NCBI GenBank assembly: GCA_002724925.1
Contig: PBQA01000029.1
Location: 36,555 to 100,554, forward strand
Length of the DNA: 64,000 nt
Direction of reading: 5' to 3'
Source of the DNA: Oceanospirillaceae bacterium
Lineage (GTDB): Bacteria; Pseudomonadota; Gammaproteobacteria; Pseudomonadales; Oceanobacteraceae
Position 1 is the first letter of the stretch. Every line of letters begins with the position of its first letter. The notes beneath the pieces are model-generated. The model had not been told where the DNA came from, ran no database searches, and saw only the letters and a program-made list of their open reading frames with translations. Positions 38,811 through 47,300 of the stretch are shown here, in pieces. A program made the position numbers and the translations under genes.

Positions 38811-39043
38811 CTCTGCTCTGAATTCTTCCTGCCCGGCACGCTTTTGCCGCTTCCTTCTGCACTCTGCGTTTTTATTGTTTCAAAAATCGCTTTCAACGCG
38901 CTCGGCCATGGAAGATAGCCGTGTTTATGACCGTAAATACCTATTTATTTAAAAACTGACATGATATTTGCTTAGACTCAGGTATGGCATTGAGATTCAT
39001 GCGATGAGTGGGTGGTCTGCTCTGAGCGGAGAGGAATACTATT

Positions 39044-39817
39044 GTGAAAATCTGGTCGATATCCAATCAGAAGGGTGGTGTGGGTAAAACGACATCGGTT
39101 GTTTCTCTGGGCGGCTTGCTGGCTGACCAGGGGCACCGTGTGCTTCTGGTTGACCTCGACCCCCATGGCTCTCTTACCAGTTACTTTGGCCAGGACCCTG
39201 ACGGATTAGAAAGAAGTCTGTATCACTTATTTTTTGAGCAACGCTGGCGTAACGTGGATTACATCCGCGATACGCTGAAGCCAACCAGTCTCGCAAATGT
39301 CTCTATGCTGCCCGCGACCACTTCGCTTGCGACACTGGAACGGCAAGTCAGTGGGCAGGACGGAATGGGCCTTGTGCTTGCGAGAAGTCTGGCCCAACTC
39401 TGGGATGACTACGATTATGCACTGCTGGATACACCGCCTATTCTCGGCGTGTTACTGGTGAATGCACTGGCTGCTTGTCAGCAACTTGTTATTCCAACAC
39501 AGACAGAACACCTTGCTCTCAAAGGATTGGAGCGCATGGTGCACACTCTTAAAATGGTAATGAAGTCGCAAAAGCGGGAGTTGCCGTACACCATCGTCCC
39601 AACACTTTTCGACCGTCGCACATCTGCATCACTCACCAGTCTCAAAGAAATGCGACGGACGTATCAGGGGGCTTTATGGGATGAAGCCATTCCGGTGGAT
39701 ACGCGGCTGCGGGATGCCAGCCATGAGGGAGTTTTTCCGCATCAGTTAGACCCGAACACCCGTGGTGTTCGGGCGTATCGTCATTTGCTTGCTCAACTGT
39801 GTGGAGAGAAGCGCTGA
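39044..39817 (+). CDS. parC: ParC-like ParA-family ATPase for chemotaxis arrays
   Basis: ParC of Vibrio and Pseudomonas positions chemosensory arrays at the pole and segregates them at division. The 257-residue product has the deviant Walker A QKGGVGKTTS (9-18), DLDPHGSLTSYFG and LLDTPPILGVLLVNAL. It starts at GTG 39044 (GAGAGGA upstream). Its neighbours parP and cheW distinguish it from a plasmid or chromosome ParA. Confidence 0.88.
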   Translation: MKIWSISNQKGGVGKTTSVVSLGGLLADQGHRVLLVDLDPHGSLTSYFGQDPDGLERSLYHLFFEQRWRNVDYIRDTLKPTSLANVSMLPATTSLATLERQVSGQDGMGLVLARSLAQLWDDYDYALLDTPPILGVLLVNALAACQQLVIPTQTEHLALKGLERMVHTLKMVMKSQKRELPYTIVPTLFDRRTSASLTSLKEMRRTYQGALWDEAIPVDTRLRDASHEGVFPHQLDPNTRGVRAYRHLLAQLCGEKR

Positions 39818-39818
39818 T

Positions 39819-40139
39819 ATGTCGGGTAATACTGATGTTCTGATGGGCTACTTCGACAGTCTGCTGACGACGCTTGAAGAGGACCCAAGAAAAACGATTG
39901 TCAGTGATCTGCTTGCAGGCGCTGCGGCTCAGGTGCCTGACGATGACTATACGCCGGTTGCAACAGATACCATTGCTCTGGGGATGCGGGTTATCCCGCT
40001 GAAGCCACCGGCGAAGGTCAATGGTGGTGCGATTAACCGGATCACTGCGCTGCAGTTATTAACTGTCGTTAAGACGATTCCGCCCAGTCGCCTGAAGCTT
40101 CATATTTTATCGTGTTGTGCAGGTGTTCTCGATGTCTGA
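39819..40139 (+). CDS. Small unrecognised protein between parC and parP
   Basis: This is a 106-residue product I do not recognise. ATG 39819 is one base after the parC stop and the 3' end overlaps the parP start by eight bases, so it is embedded in the operon. Its N-terminal VLMGYFDSLLTTLEE resembles VLQNYLDQLLIVATE at the start of the next protein, suggesting a duplicated short helix motif. The rest is a basic, Leu/Pro-containing domain ending LHILSCCAGVLDV. No membrane helix is clear. It could be a ParP partner, or a detached N-terminal part of a ParP-like protein; it is in a different frame from parP. Confidence 0.65.
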   Translation: MSGNTDVLMGYFDSLLTTLEEDPRKTIVSDLLAGAAAQVPDDDYTPVATDTIALGMRVIPLKPPAKVNGGAINRITALQLLTVVKTIPPSRLKLHILSCCAGVLDV

Positions 40140-41031
40140 AAGCCAGCTGACGGATAACAAAGTCACTGCGCAGGAAGCCAGTACGCTGACGAAAGAAAAC
40201 CAGGTCGATGGTGTTCTTCAGAATTACCTTGATCAACTTTTAATCGTCGCTACAGAAGCCGCCGTCACGACCGAAGTTCCAGTGGCTACGGAAGCCCCTG
40301 CGCTTGCTGAAACCGCCATCGATGTTGTCACCGATACGATTACTGAGGTCGATACGTCGGAAATTACCGGCACTCTGATGGAAGAAGCTTCTCTGACGCT
40401 TCAGCCGGAAACAAAAACGGAAGAAATTCAGGATTGGGACCCGTACGCCCTCGATCCTCATGTTCAGGTAGTAGAAAGACCGTCTGACATGAGCACTGAT
40501 AATGAACCGTTGCAGGAGGCCGATACGGCAGTGGCGCAGGTTACGCCCCTGGCGGCTGAGTCTAAAAAGCTGCTGTGGGATTCGAGTCAGGGCGTTGAGT
40601 GTCTTCTATTCAGCGTTGCTGGCCTTAAGCTTGCGATCCCTCTTTCGCAACTTGGGGGCGTTCATCCTGCTGAAAATATGAAAGTAACACCTTTGTTTGG
40701 TCAGTCTGACTGGTCACTGGGTGTATGGCAAAGTGATACGGATAAACTGACTGTCGTCGACAGCGCCCGATTGATTATGCCGGAGCGGGGGGCGTCATTA
40801 CGCGACTCTGGCTACGAATACCTTATTCAGCTGGATCGGACGCCCTGGGCGCTGGCGTGTGAAGGTATTTGTGACACCATTACATTGGTTTCTGAGTCAA
40901 TTAAATGGCGGGGTGACTCAAGTAAGCGCCCCTGGTTAGCCGGAACCGTCATTTCTGAGATGTGCGCCTTACTGGACGTGCCCAGCCTGGTGGATCTTCT
41001 TGAGTCACACCTTAAGCAGACACAAGCCTGA
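40132..41031 (+). CDS. parP: ParP-like CheW-domain protein
   Basis: ParP couples ParC to CheA and receptors, and so keeps arrays at the pole. The 299-residue product has an N-terminal helix VLQNYLDQLL, a Thr/Ala/Glu-rich linker (40-150) and a C-terminal CheW-like domain (about 155-290, LLFSVAGLKLAIPLSQLGGV, WSLGVWQ). ATG 40132 (MSESQLT) has AGGTG upstream and overlaps the previous gene. The call rests on domain and position next to parC and cheW. Confidence 0.83.
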   Translation: MSESQLTDNKVTAQEASTLTKENQVDGVLQNYLDQLLIVATEAAVTTEVPVATEAPALAETAIDVVTDTITEVDTSEITGTLMEEASLTLQPETKTEEIQDWDPYALDPHVQVVERPSDMSTDNEPLQEADTAVAQVTPLAAESKKLLWDSSQGVECLLFSVAGLKLAIPLSQLGGVHPAENMKVTPLFGQSDWSLGVWQSDTDKLTVVDSARLIMPERGASLRDSGYEYLIQLDRTPWALACEGICDTITLVSESIKWRGDSSKRPWLAGTVISEMCALLDVPSLVDLLESHLKQTQA

Positions 41032-41218
41032 TCGAACACTTTATTCCCATAGAAGCTGCAGCAGTGCGGAGTTTTTCCGCGCTATTGCCGGTCTCTTTCT
41101 AAGTTACAAAATTTCCTTCATTTCGGCTGGTACACTTTGTGCTCTGATCTATAGTTAAGAGAGGTTTGTAGTGTTTTTGACACTGTCAGGCATCGGCCTT
41201 TCTTAGCGAGGATGTTTT

Positions 41219-41698
41219 ATGTCAGCAATTGCCGCTAAAAGTGCGGAAGATCCGGTACTCCAATGGGTAACCTTCCGGCTTGAAAACGAGAGTTACGGTA
41301 TTAACGTAATGCAGGTTCAGGAAGTCTTGCGTTATACCGAAATTGCACCGGTACCCGGTGCGCCCCCTTATGTATTGGGGATCATAAATCTGCGGGGTAA
41401 TGTCGTCACTGTGATCGACACCCGGCAGCGTTTTGGCTTGCCGACATCAGACACCACGGACCAGACTCGCATCGTTATTATCGAGGCAGAGAATCAGGTC
41501 GTGGGCATTCTCGTGGATGCGGTGGCTGAAGTGGTTTATCTACGTCAGTCAGAAATCGAAACCACTCCGAATGTCGGCAACGAAGAGAGCGCCAAGTTTA
41601 TTCAGGGTGTCTGCCATAAGAATGATGAACTTCTTATTCTGGTAGACCTTGAGAAACTGATGACAGACGAGGAGTGGACAGAACTTCACGGTCTATAG
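41219..41698 (+). CDS. cheW: Coupling protein CheW of the flagellar chemotaxis system
   Basis: This is a CheW adaptor for the main CheA, 159 residues, a single CheW domain with ESYGINVMQVQEVLRYTEIAPVPGAPPYVLGIINLRGNVVTVIDTRQRFG. The 187-base gap before it holds a possible -10 TATAGT (41150) and the small palindrome TGACACTGTCA (41178-41188), so it may have its own promoter. A DUF2802 gene follows nine bases downstream, as in Pseudomonas. Confidence 0.94.
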   Translation: MSAIAAKSAEDPVLQWVTFRLENESYGINVMQVQEVLRYTEIAPVPGAPPYVLGIINLRGNVVTVIDTRQRFGLPTSDTTDQTRIVIIEAENQVVGILVDAVAEVVYLRQSEIETTPNVGNEESAKFIQGVCHKNDELLILVDLEKLMTDEEWTELHGL

Positions 41699-41707
41699 GG
41701 GTCTGTC

Positions 41708-42088
41708 ATGCCAACACTGACGCTGGTTCACTGGTTACTTATCGGAAATTTCACTGTTTTGCTGGCCGCAGCGGGCTTTATAGTTGCGCTGCGTAAACAG
41801 CAAAGCAGAGAAACTCAGATACTGGAGGATAAAATTCTTCAGTTACAGCAAGGGCAGGACGCGATCAGCAAAAGTGCGATTGGTCTCGGGCGTCGGATGA
41901 AGCAGGTGGAGGCGAGGGCGGCAGCGGCAGATAAGCGACCGGCAGCGGCGGCACCGGATGCGCGTTTTGAACAGGCGTCACGGCTTGCGGGCATGGGAGC
42001 GTCAGCTGAAGATCTCGTTGACTCATTGGGTGTGGCAAGAGCAGAAGCCGAGCTTCTTGTATCCATGCGTCAGAGTGTAAGCGCCTGA
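41708..42088 (+). CDS. DUF2802 membrane-anchored protein
   Basis: The 126-residue product has one N-terminal membrane helix (about 8-27, WLLIGNFTVLLAAAGFIVAL), a coiled coil (30-70) and a C-terminal short helix-turn-helix-like segment (RLAGMGASAEDLVDSLGVARAEAELLVSM). It matches the DUF2802 proteins that follow cheW in Pseudomonas flagellar loci. The function is unknown to me; its constant position suggests a link to motility. Confidence 0.8.
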   Translation: MPTLTLVHWLLIGNFTVLLAAAGFIVALRKQQSRETQILEDKILQLQQGQDAISKSAIGLGRRMKQVEARAAAADKRPAAAAPDARFEQASRLAGMGASAEDLVDSLGVARAEAELLVSMRQSVSA

Positions 42089-42254
42089 CAGATGAGACGC
42101 CGATAACACTTCTGGCTTTTCACACTTTGAATCTGTGAACCGGTTACGAATCTCAACGTGAAAGGCCATACCAGCTCAGAAAGCTCTTCTATACTTAGTG
42201 TTACAGCCTTTTTGATAAACGGAAAGGTGTATGCGTCAGCGAGGAGGGGTATCA

Positions 42255-42503
42255 ATGAAATACCTGCTATCGGCGATTATGGCACTGGCAATTATTGTTG
42301 TGTCTGATCAACCTGCTGTACACGAGTATGACAGTTCGGTTCAATGGCACGCACAGGTGCTGAAGAACACGATGTTTTCTGAGCACACTCCGGGATTTAA
42401 TGACCTGTATATGATCGAGACGCCTGACAAAGGCCGTCAGATCGTTATCTATTGCAATCCTTCGTATTGTTACAAACTTAGGGGCCACCACCTGACTGCG
42501 TAG
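42255..42503 (+). CDS. Small exported hypothetical protein
   Basis: The 82-residue product has an N-terminal signal-like segment (MKYLLSAIMALAIIVVS). The mature part carries two cysteines in IYCNPSYCYK. ATG 42255 is supported by the strong site GAGGAGGGG at 42241-42249. I do not recognise the family. It stands alone between the chemotaxis operon and a convergent gene, with AT-rich promoter-like DNA upstream (CTTCTATACTTAGTG near 42185). Confidence 0.6.
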   Translation: MKYLLSAIMALAIIVVSDQPAVHEYDSSVQWHAQVLKNTMFSEHTPGFNDLYMIETPDKGRQIVIYCNPSYCYKLRGHHLTA

Positions 42504-42513
42504 TACTGAATTG

Positions 42514-42542
42514 CCCGGCAGCCAGGCATTGCCCCGGGTTTT
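42514..42542 (+). terminator. Terminator after the small exported protein
   Basis: CCCGGCA at 42514 pairs with TGCC/GGG at 42530-42538 with a two-base bulge and is followed by TTTT. It sits between two convergent genes. Confidence 0.5.
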
Positions 42543-42915
42543 ATGCGCCCGCAGCAAACAAAGCGATCACGCACGCCAGACCTGCTGACCAGACCAGCGT
42601 CCGCAGTGCTGCCAGATTAGCCAGATACATAGCACCGTACACGATACGGATACCGATAAATGCGATGGCCAGAGTGTTGATGTAATCCTGCTCAGCACCT
42701 GTCAGGTGAGCAATGATGACGGCTGCAGCGAACATTGGAAATGCTTCAAAGCTATTCAGCTGAGCCCAGTGGGCACGTTTGCGAAAACCTTCCTGTTTTT
42801 CCAGAAACTCACGTGGTGAGTAATTGTTGTAGCGTCCTCCGCTGAATTTAGCGATCCCGGTAAACAGAAACGGCATCAATGCGGCGGCGAGCACGCACCA
42901 GTAGGCGAGAGTCAT
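42541..42915 (-). CDS. MAPEG-family membrane protein
   Basis: This is a 124-residue integral membrane protein with four predicted helices. The MAPEG pattern is visible: an N-terminal helix, the loop FLEKQEGFRKRAHWAQLNSFEAFPMFAAAVIIA and a final helix. Members include glutathione-dependent microsomal transferases, but bacterial representatives of this short type are mostly uncharacterised. It is monocistronic, convergent with the preceding gene. Confidence 0.82.
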   Translation of the reverse strand: MTLAYWCVLAAALMPFLFTGIAKFSGGRYNNYSPREFLEKQEGFRKRAHWAQLNSFEAFPMFAAAVIIAHLTGAEQDYINTLAIAFIGIRIVYGAMYLANLAALRTLVWSAGLACVIALFAAGA

Positions 42916-42980
42916 AGTATTTCCTTGTTCAGAGAATGATTGGCTCTCAGCTAGCCGTATTCACGCAGTGTAAACAGGGT

Positions 42981-43331
42981 CTAGTCTGAAGCCGCGACAG
43001 GACAATTCTGGAGGGTTTCTCCAGGGGCGCCCGGATCAAAACAGTAGCCACCGAGTGGCGACGCGACAAGGTCATTTGCGGCAGAGAAGCCGTGGCGAAC
43101 CGATTCCCGTCGAGGTTTGGCGTTTATGCCTTGTGTTTCTTCATAGATATCCCATATTTCCTGATGAACTGCTTCAGCTGATGCAGCGTATCGGGTCACT
43201 TCCCGGTCTGCCTGATCGAGGATGTCTGGAAAATAGTGCATTGCGGTACCCGTAAGTACGCCGCTGATAATTATTCCGGCGGTGGTCTGTAAGGTTGAAA
43301 ATCCGGCAGAGGCACGAAGTGAAAAGCGCAA
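42981..43331 (-). CDS. Hypothetical protein with pilin-like N-terminus
   Basis: A 116-residue product starts at TTG (43331). The N-terminus has a short basic leader ending in Gly followed by a hydrophobic helix: RASAG then FSTLQTTAGIIISGVLTGTAM. This resembles a type IV prepilin cleavage site, but with Gln at the usual Glu5 position. Two cysteines near the C-terminus (YCFDPG and QNCPV) could form the pilin-type disulfide loop. No pilus genes are nearby. The pilin idea is inference; it could be another small membrane-anchored protein, and the start codon is uncertain. Confidence 0.5.
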   Translation of the reverse strand: MRFSLRASAGFSTLQTTAGIIISGVLTGTAMHYFPDILDQADREVTRYAASAEAVHQEIWDIYEETQGINAKPRRESVRHGFSAANDLVASPLGGYCFDPGAPGETLQNCPVAASD

Positions 43332-43409
43332 GTTGACCGTCCGTGAAGTGAAGTCGTTGTAATTCCAGTTATCCGACCTTAACGGATATCACACGGGTGG
43401 CCAATGGCG

Positions 43410-43433
43410 CATGCAGGCCGGGCGGCCTGCATG
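43410..43433. repeat. Perfect 10-bp hairpin between two minus-strand genes
   Basis: CATGCAGGCC, loop GGGC, GGCCTGCATG. It lies just downstream of the DUF962 gene on the minus strand and has no T-run. It may be a Rho-assisted terminator or a REP-like intergenic element. Confidence 0.6.
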
Positions 43434-43447
43434 TCAGGTTAGTCAGT

Positions 43448-43924
43448 TTAGCGATAGTTGATACCAAGACGATCGTAGATGAAGCCTATCACCCAGGCGG
43501 GGCCTATAAGGAGAAACTGAATATCTTTAAAGAAGGACGGTTTTTTACCTTCAATGTGGTGCCCCACGAACTGCATGATCCAAAGAATGACGAAAGCGAT
43601 AACACTGGAAAGCCACAGTGGGGTGTCTGTCATCTGCTCATAGACAAGAGGAAACAGAAGGCATAGCAGAGTAAATATCCCCAGGCCTTTCGCCAGCGGC
43701 TTAGACAAGCGTACATAGAAAGTCATGGTGACTGCAGCGCCGAGTACTGCCCAGTTGACCAGTGGTACAGAGGCCAGCCAGTCAGGCTGCGGAATCTCCC
43801 AGAGCAAAGAAAAAATAACCAGGTAAATAAGAGGAACACAGAACCAGTGAATCAATTTGTTCATCGGGTTTTGATGGCTCTCTCCGTATTCAGCGAACCA
43901 TTGGTCAACAGTTTTACGACTCAT
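43448..43924 (-). CDS. DUF962 / Mpo1-like membrane protein
   Basis: The 158-residue membrane protein has the DUF962 pattern WFAEYGESHQNPMNKLIHWFCVPLIY at the N-terminus, about four helices, and FVGHHIEGKKPSFFKD followed by GPAWVIGFIYDRLGI. Yeast Mpo1 of this family is an iron-dependent dioxygenase acting on 2-hydroxy fatty acids; the conserved His residues (HQNP, HWF, GHH) are present here. The bacterial role is not established. It is divergent from the AraC-family gene. Confidence 0.82.
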   Translation of the reverse strand: MSRKTVDQWFAEYGESHQNPMNKLIHWFCVPLIYLVIFSLLWEIPQPDWLASVPLVNWAVLGAAVTMTFYVRLSKPLAKGLGIFTLLCLLFPLVYEQMTDTPLWLSSVIAFVILWIMQFVGHHIEGKKPSFFKDIQFLLIGPAWVIGFIYDRLGINYR

Positions 43925-44019
43925 TGCAGTCTCCGTTTGTTGTTATGATGTTCAGTCTACGTCAGCCCTCGGGTTTTATCTTGTCCTTGCAGGTCAGAGG
44001 TTTGTTCTAAGCAATCATT

Positions 44020-45030
44020 ATGACGACAGAAAACAATACATCACACTTACGGGTATCGGCGCATTGGCTGACGGTTTTGCTTCAGGGCTTTCGCTCTCTC
44101 GGGATCAATCCAGAACAGGTATTGCAGCAGGCACGCCTGTCAGCGGGTGAATTGGCAGAGCCCGACGCACGTATCGATCTGGAGCGCACCCTGTTGCTCT
44201 GGAAAGCCGCAGCGGCAGCGACAGATCAGCCACTGGGACTGCGTTTGGGAGACTATCTGACACCGCTTCATTTTCCGCTATTGGCCATGAATCTGATGCA
44301 TAGCCGGAGCTTGCTTGAAGCTCTGGGCACAGCGGAACGATATTCATCGGTGATCAGTGAGGGCGGGCGTTTCTCTGTGAGTCAGCATCACGGTTTGATG
44401 CATTTGACGTATCTGCCGGGTGACAGGTCGTTCAGTCGTGATCAGATAGATACCGTTCTTTTACTTCTGAAAAAATTTGGCGAGTGGCTTTACTGTCGCT
44501 CGGTACCGCCTGTCAGGGTGATGCTGAACTTCACTGTGGCTGATTCAGAAGTCGATGAGTATCAGCGAGCTTATGGGTGCCTCCCTGAGTTTGGTGCAGA
44601 TAAGAATGTTTTGGTGTTTGAAACGGAGTGGTTTCAGAGACCTTTGCCTGGTGGGGAGCCTGCGCTTGCAGGAATGCATCAGCAGTTACTTGATGCGCAG
44701 TTAAAGCGTGTCCAGCAACCAGAAGTACGGACGCGGGTAGAGCGTTGCTTGCAGGAAGCCGTACATCTGGCAACCGATCGTGAGGACATTGCGTCACGTC
44801 TGTATATGAGTGTCAGCACCTTACAGCGACGTCTTGGTGAGGCCGGCACCAGTTTTCAGCAACTGTTGGATACTGAGCGTGAACGTCGGGCGACACAGCT
44901 ACTCAGAGGGACTGATCTGCCGATTTCCGACATCAGTGGTTTGCTGGGCTTTGCAGATGGCAGTGCCTTCAGCAAAGCATTCAAACGTTGGCAGGGGATG
45001 TCTCCCCTGCAGTATCGTCAGAGTACCTGA
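44020..45030 (+). CDS. AraC-family transcriptional regulator
   Basis: The 336-residue product has an N-terminal Arabinose_bd-type ligand domain (about 20-200) and a C-terminal double helix-turn-helix (about 235-333, IASRLYMSVSTLQRRLGEAGTSF and ISDISGLLGFADGSAFSKAFKRWQGMSPLQYR). This layout is typical of OruR/ArgR-like or lipid-responsive regulators. Its target is not evident; the divergent DUF962 gene (95 bases away) is a candidate. Confidence 0.85.
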   Translation: MTTENNTSHLRVSAHWLTVLLQGFRSLGINPEQVLQQARLSAGELAEPDARIDLERTLLLWKAAAAATDQPLGLRLGDYLTPLHFPLLAMNLMHSRSLLEALGTAERYSSVISEGGRFSVSQHHGLMHLTYLPGDRSFSRDQIDTVLLLLKKFGEWLYCRSVPPVRVMLNFTVADSEVDEYQRAYGCLPEFGADKNVLVFETEWFQRPLPGGEPALAGMHQQLLDAQLKRVQQPEVRTRVERCLQEAVHLATDREDIASRLYMSVSTLQRRLGEAGTSFQQLLDTERERRATQLLRGTDLPISDISGLLGFADGSAFSKAFKRWQGMSPLQYRQST

Positions 45031-45039
45031 AGTTTAGGA

Positions 45040-45513
45040 TCAGAGAGCATCCAGTGCGGCGAGCAGGTCGTCGTGGTGGGTTTTGGTTTTCACCTTCTCC
45101 ATAATGTGTACTAGCTTGCCATCTTCATCAATGATGAAGGTGATGCGATGAACGCCCATGAACTCGCGCCCCATAAACTTTTTCATGGCCCACACGCCGT
45201 ATTTCTCGGCAATCGCGTGATCTTCATCTGACAGAAGGTCAAAATTAAGCTCGTCGCGATCAATGAACTTCTGCAGGCGTTTAGGTGCATCAGGGCTTAG
45301 CCCGAGTACGACGACATTTCGGTCTTCGAGCTCTTTCTGGGTATCACGCAGGCCACAGGCCTGAACAGTACAACCCGGCGTCATTGCTTTTGGGTAGAAG
45401 TAGAGAACGACTTTTTTACCTTTCAGGTCGCTTAGAGAAACATCTTCTTCGCGTTGATTCTGTGTCGTGAAGTCTGGAGCGGGTTGACCAAGTTCTGGAA
45501 AATCGAGTGCCAT
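45040..45513 (-). CDS. bcp: Thioredoxin-dependent peroxiredoxin (Bcp/PrxQ)
   Basis: This enzyme reduces hydroperoxides using thioredoxin. The 157-residue product has the peroxidatic motif PKAMTPGC with Cys48 and the resolving Cys53 five residues later (TVQACGLRD), as in the PrxQ subfamily. The C-terminal HHDDLLAAL is typical. It is convergent with the AraC gene, nine bases apart. Confidence 0.92.
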   Translation of the reverse strand: MALDFPELGQPAPDFTTQNQREEDVSLSDLKGKKVVLYFYPKAMTPGCTVQACGLRDTQKELEDRNVVVLGLSPDAPKRLQKFIDRDELNFDLLSDEDHAIAEKYGVWAMKKFMGREFMGVHRITFIIDEDGKLVHIMEKVKTKTHHDDLLAALDAL

Positions 45514-45589
45514 AATGTCCTCTGTACAAAAAGTGTATAAGAATCTTAGAAGGCTACCGGAAGGCAGCGATTGAATGCAAGACTTTGAA

Positions 45590-46102
45590 CTATTGAAGTT
45601 TCAGGGCTGATTTCGGGATACAGCAACAGGGCAGAATTTCATCGTCATCAATCCATGCCATTGGCTCTTCAATATAGTGAACGTCGCCCTCTACAAGACG
45701 CACCCGACAACTGCCACAGTAGCCTTCGCGGCATTGGTATTCAATATGAATGTCCTGAGCTTCCAGGGATTCCAACAAGGTATTCGCGTGCTGGAAGCGC
45801 GCGTTACGACCGTCCGCGAATGCCACTTCAAAGATGGGTTTCTCCATGCCTTCGAAAATGGTTTGCGGTGTTGGCTCCGGGGATTCTGCCAGCAGATCAA
45901 ACAGATCACCCTGCTCAAGCACATTATCTTCTTTGGGAGCCGGTCGGGCATAAGAGGGTAGGGGCAGTTCACCCAGGTCCATTTCCAGCTGAGTGGTGCT
46001 GCCACCGGTCAGCTCCATTTCGGTCTGAGCATCAGAATGAAATGTCTTCGAGCTAGCCCAGCGACGGCGGCCTATGCGGGCCGCCCTGCGTGCGTTGGTC
46101 AT
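45590..46102 (-). CDS. 2Fe-2S ferredoxin associated with ribonucleotide reductase
   Basis: The C-terminal half (about 84-170) is a plant-type 2Fe-2S domain with C-x4-C-x2-C (QCREGYCGSCRV) and a distal Cys in LPCCCIP. In E. coli, YfaE next to nrdB repairs the diferric-tyrosyl cofactor of NrdB; the same job is likely here. The protein is 170 residues, about twice YfaE, because of an N-terminal extension that is basic, then acidic and Pro-rich. It lies 11 bases after nrdB. Confidence 0.87.
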   Translation of the reverse strand: MTNARRAARIGRRRWASSKTFHSDAQTEMELTGGSTTQLEMDLGELPLPSYARPAPKEDNVLEQGDLFDLLAESPEPTPQTIFEGMEKPIFEVAFADGRNARFQHANTLLESLEAQDIHIEYQCREGYCGSCRVRLVEGDVHYIEEPMAWIDDDEILPCCCIPKSALKLQ

Positions 46103-46113
46103 CAGGTCAGAGG

Positions 46114-47244
46114 TTACAGGTCAAAGTCACCGAAGTCTGCGGTATCAACTTCGCTATCAATCGCGCCGACGAGGTATGAACTGATCTCAGCTTCCTGTGG
46201 GGCTACCTGAACGTTATCACTGTTCAGCCAGGCATTGATCCATGGGAGTGGGTTGTTACGTACATCGAAGATTGGTTCGAAACCCAGAGCACCGATACGC
46301 TGGTTGGTGATGTACTCAACATACTGGCTCAGGATATCTTTGTTCAGACCAATCATAGAGCCGTCTTTGAACAGATAGTCGGCCCATTCTTTTTCCTGCT
46401 CCGCGGCTTCGTGGAAGATGGCCACAACATCATCTCGACACTCTTCAGCGATCTGAGCGAACTCAGCATCGTCTTTACCACGCGCCATGATTTGCAGCAT
46501 GTGTTGGGTGCCGGTCAGGTGCAGGGCTTCATCGCGGGCGATCAATTTAATGATCTTGGCGTTGCCTTCCATTTTGGCACGCTCAGCGAACGCAAAAGAA
46601 CAGGCAAAACTGACATAGAAACGAATAGCTTCGAGTACGTTCACCGAGACCATTGTCAGGTACAGACGGCGCTTCAGTTCGTGCAGGTTCACATCAATGG
46701 TTTCGCCATTCACTGTGTGCTTGCCTTCGCCGAGCTGCTGATAGTAGTTACTCAGTTCGATAAAGTCGTCGTAGTACTTGGTCACCGAAATTGCACGGCG
46801 GACGATGTATTCGTTTTTAGTGATGTCATCGAATACGACCGCTGGATTCGGAACGATATTACGCACAATGTGCGTGTACGAACGGCTGTGAATCGTCTCA
46901 CTGAACGACCAGGTCTCGATCCAGGTTTCCAGCTCTGGCAGCGACACGACGGGAAGCAAAGCGACGTTAGGAGAGCGGCCCTGAACAGAATCCAGCAAGG
47001 TCTGGTATTTAAGATTAGACACGAAAATGTGCTTCTCGTGCTCAGGCAGATCCATGAAATCTTTGCGATCGTTTGTCAGGTCAACTTCTTCCGGGCGCCA
47101 GAAAAAGGACAGCTGCTTCTCGATCAGGTTCTCAAAGATCTTGTGCTTTTGCTGGTCGTAACGTGCGACGTTGACGGGCTCGCCGAAAAACATCGGCTGC
47201 TCAAAAGTATCAAACTCGTTACGGTTAAAAGTTGTGTAAGCCAT
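46114..47244 (-). CDS. nrdB: Class Ia ribonucleotide reductase small subunit NrdB
   Basis: NrdB holds the diiron-tyrosyl radical needed for deoxyribonucleotide synthesis. The 376-residue product has the radical Tyr123 ([10 protein letters not shown]) and the metal ligands Asp85, Glu116, His119, Glu205, Glu239 and His242 ([10 protein letters not shown]), one residue shifted from E. coli numbering. It follows nrdA after 56 bases. Confidence 0.97.
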   Translation of the reverse strand: MAYTTFNRNEFDTFEQPMFFGEPVNVARYDQQKHKIFENLIEKQLSFFWRPEEVDLTNDRKDFMDLPEHEKHIFVSNLKYQTLLDSVQGRSPNVALLPVVSLPELETWIETWSFSETIHSRSYTHIVRNIVPNPAVVFDDITKNEYIVRRAISVTKYYDDFIELSNYYQQLGEGKHTVNGETIDVNLHELKRRLYLTMVSVNVLEAIRFYVSFACSFAFAERAKMEGNAKIIKLIARDEALHLTGTQHMLQIMARGKDDAEFAQIAEECRDDVVAIFHEAAEQEKEWADYLFKDGSMIGLNKDILSQYVEYITNQRIGALGFEPIFDVRNNPLPWINAWLNSDNVQVAPQEAEISSYLVGAIDSEVDTADFGDFDL

Positions 47245-47300
47245 TCGCTGTTTTAGTCTCGTGCTATGGGCGCAGCCCCATAGCCGCGCCCCTTAATAAA

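Noticed and set aside
38840..38856. CGGCACGCTTTTGCC after cheB as a sigma-54 promoter of parC
   Set aside because: The GG-GC spacing is nine bases and the first T is missing; the same bases form a small CGGCA/TGCCG hairpin instead.
39762..39818. Extended start of the small gene after parC
   Set aside because: The extension lies entirely inside parC and has no ribosome site; ATG 39819 fits coupling to the parC stop.
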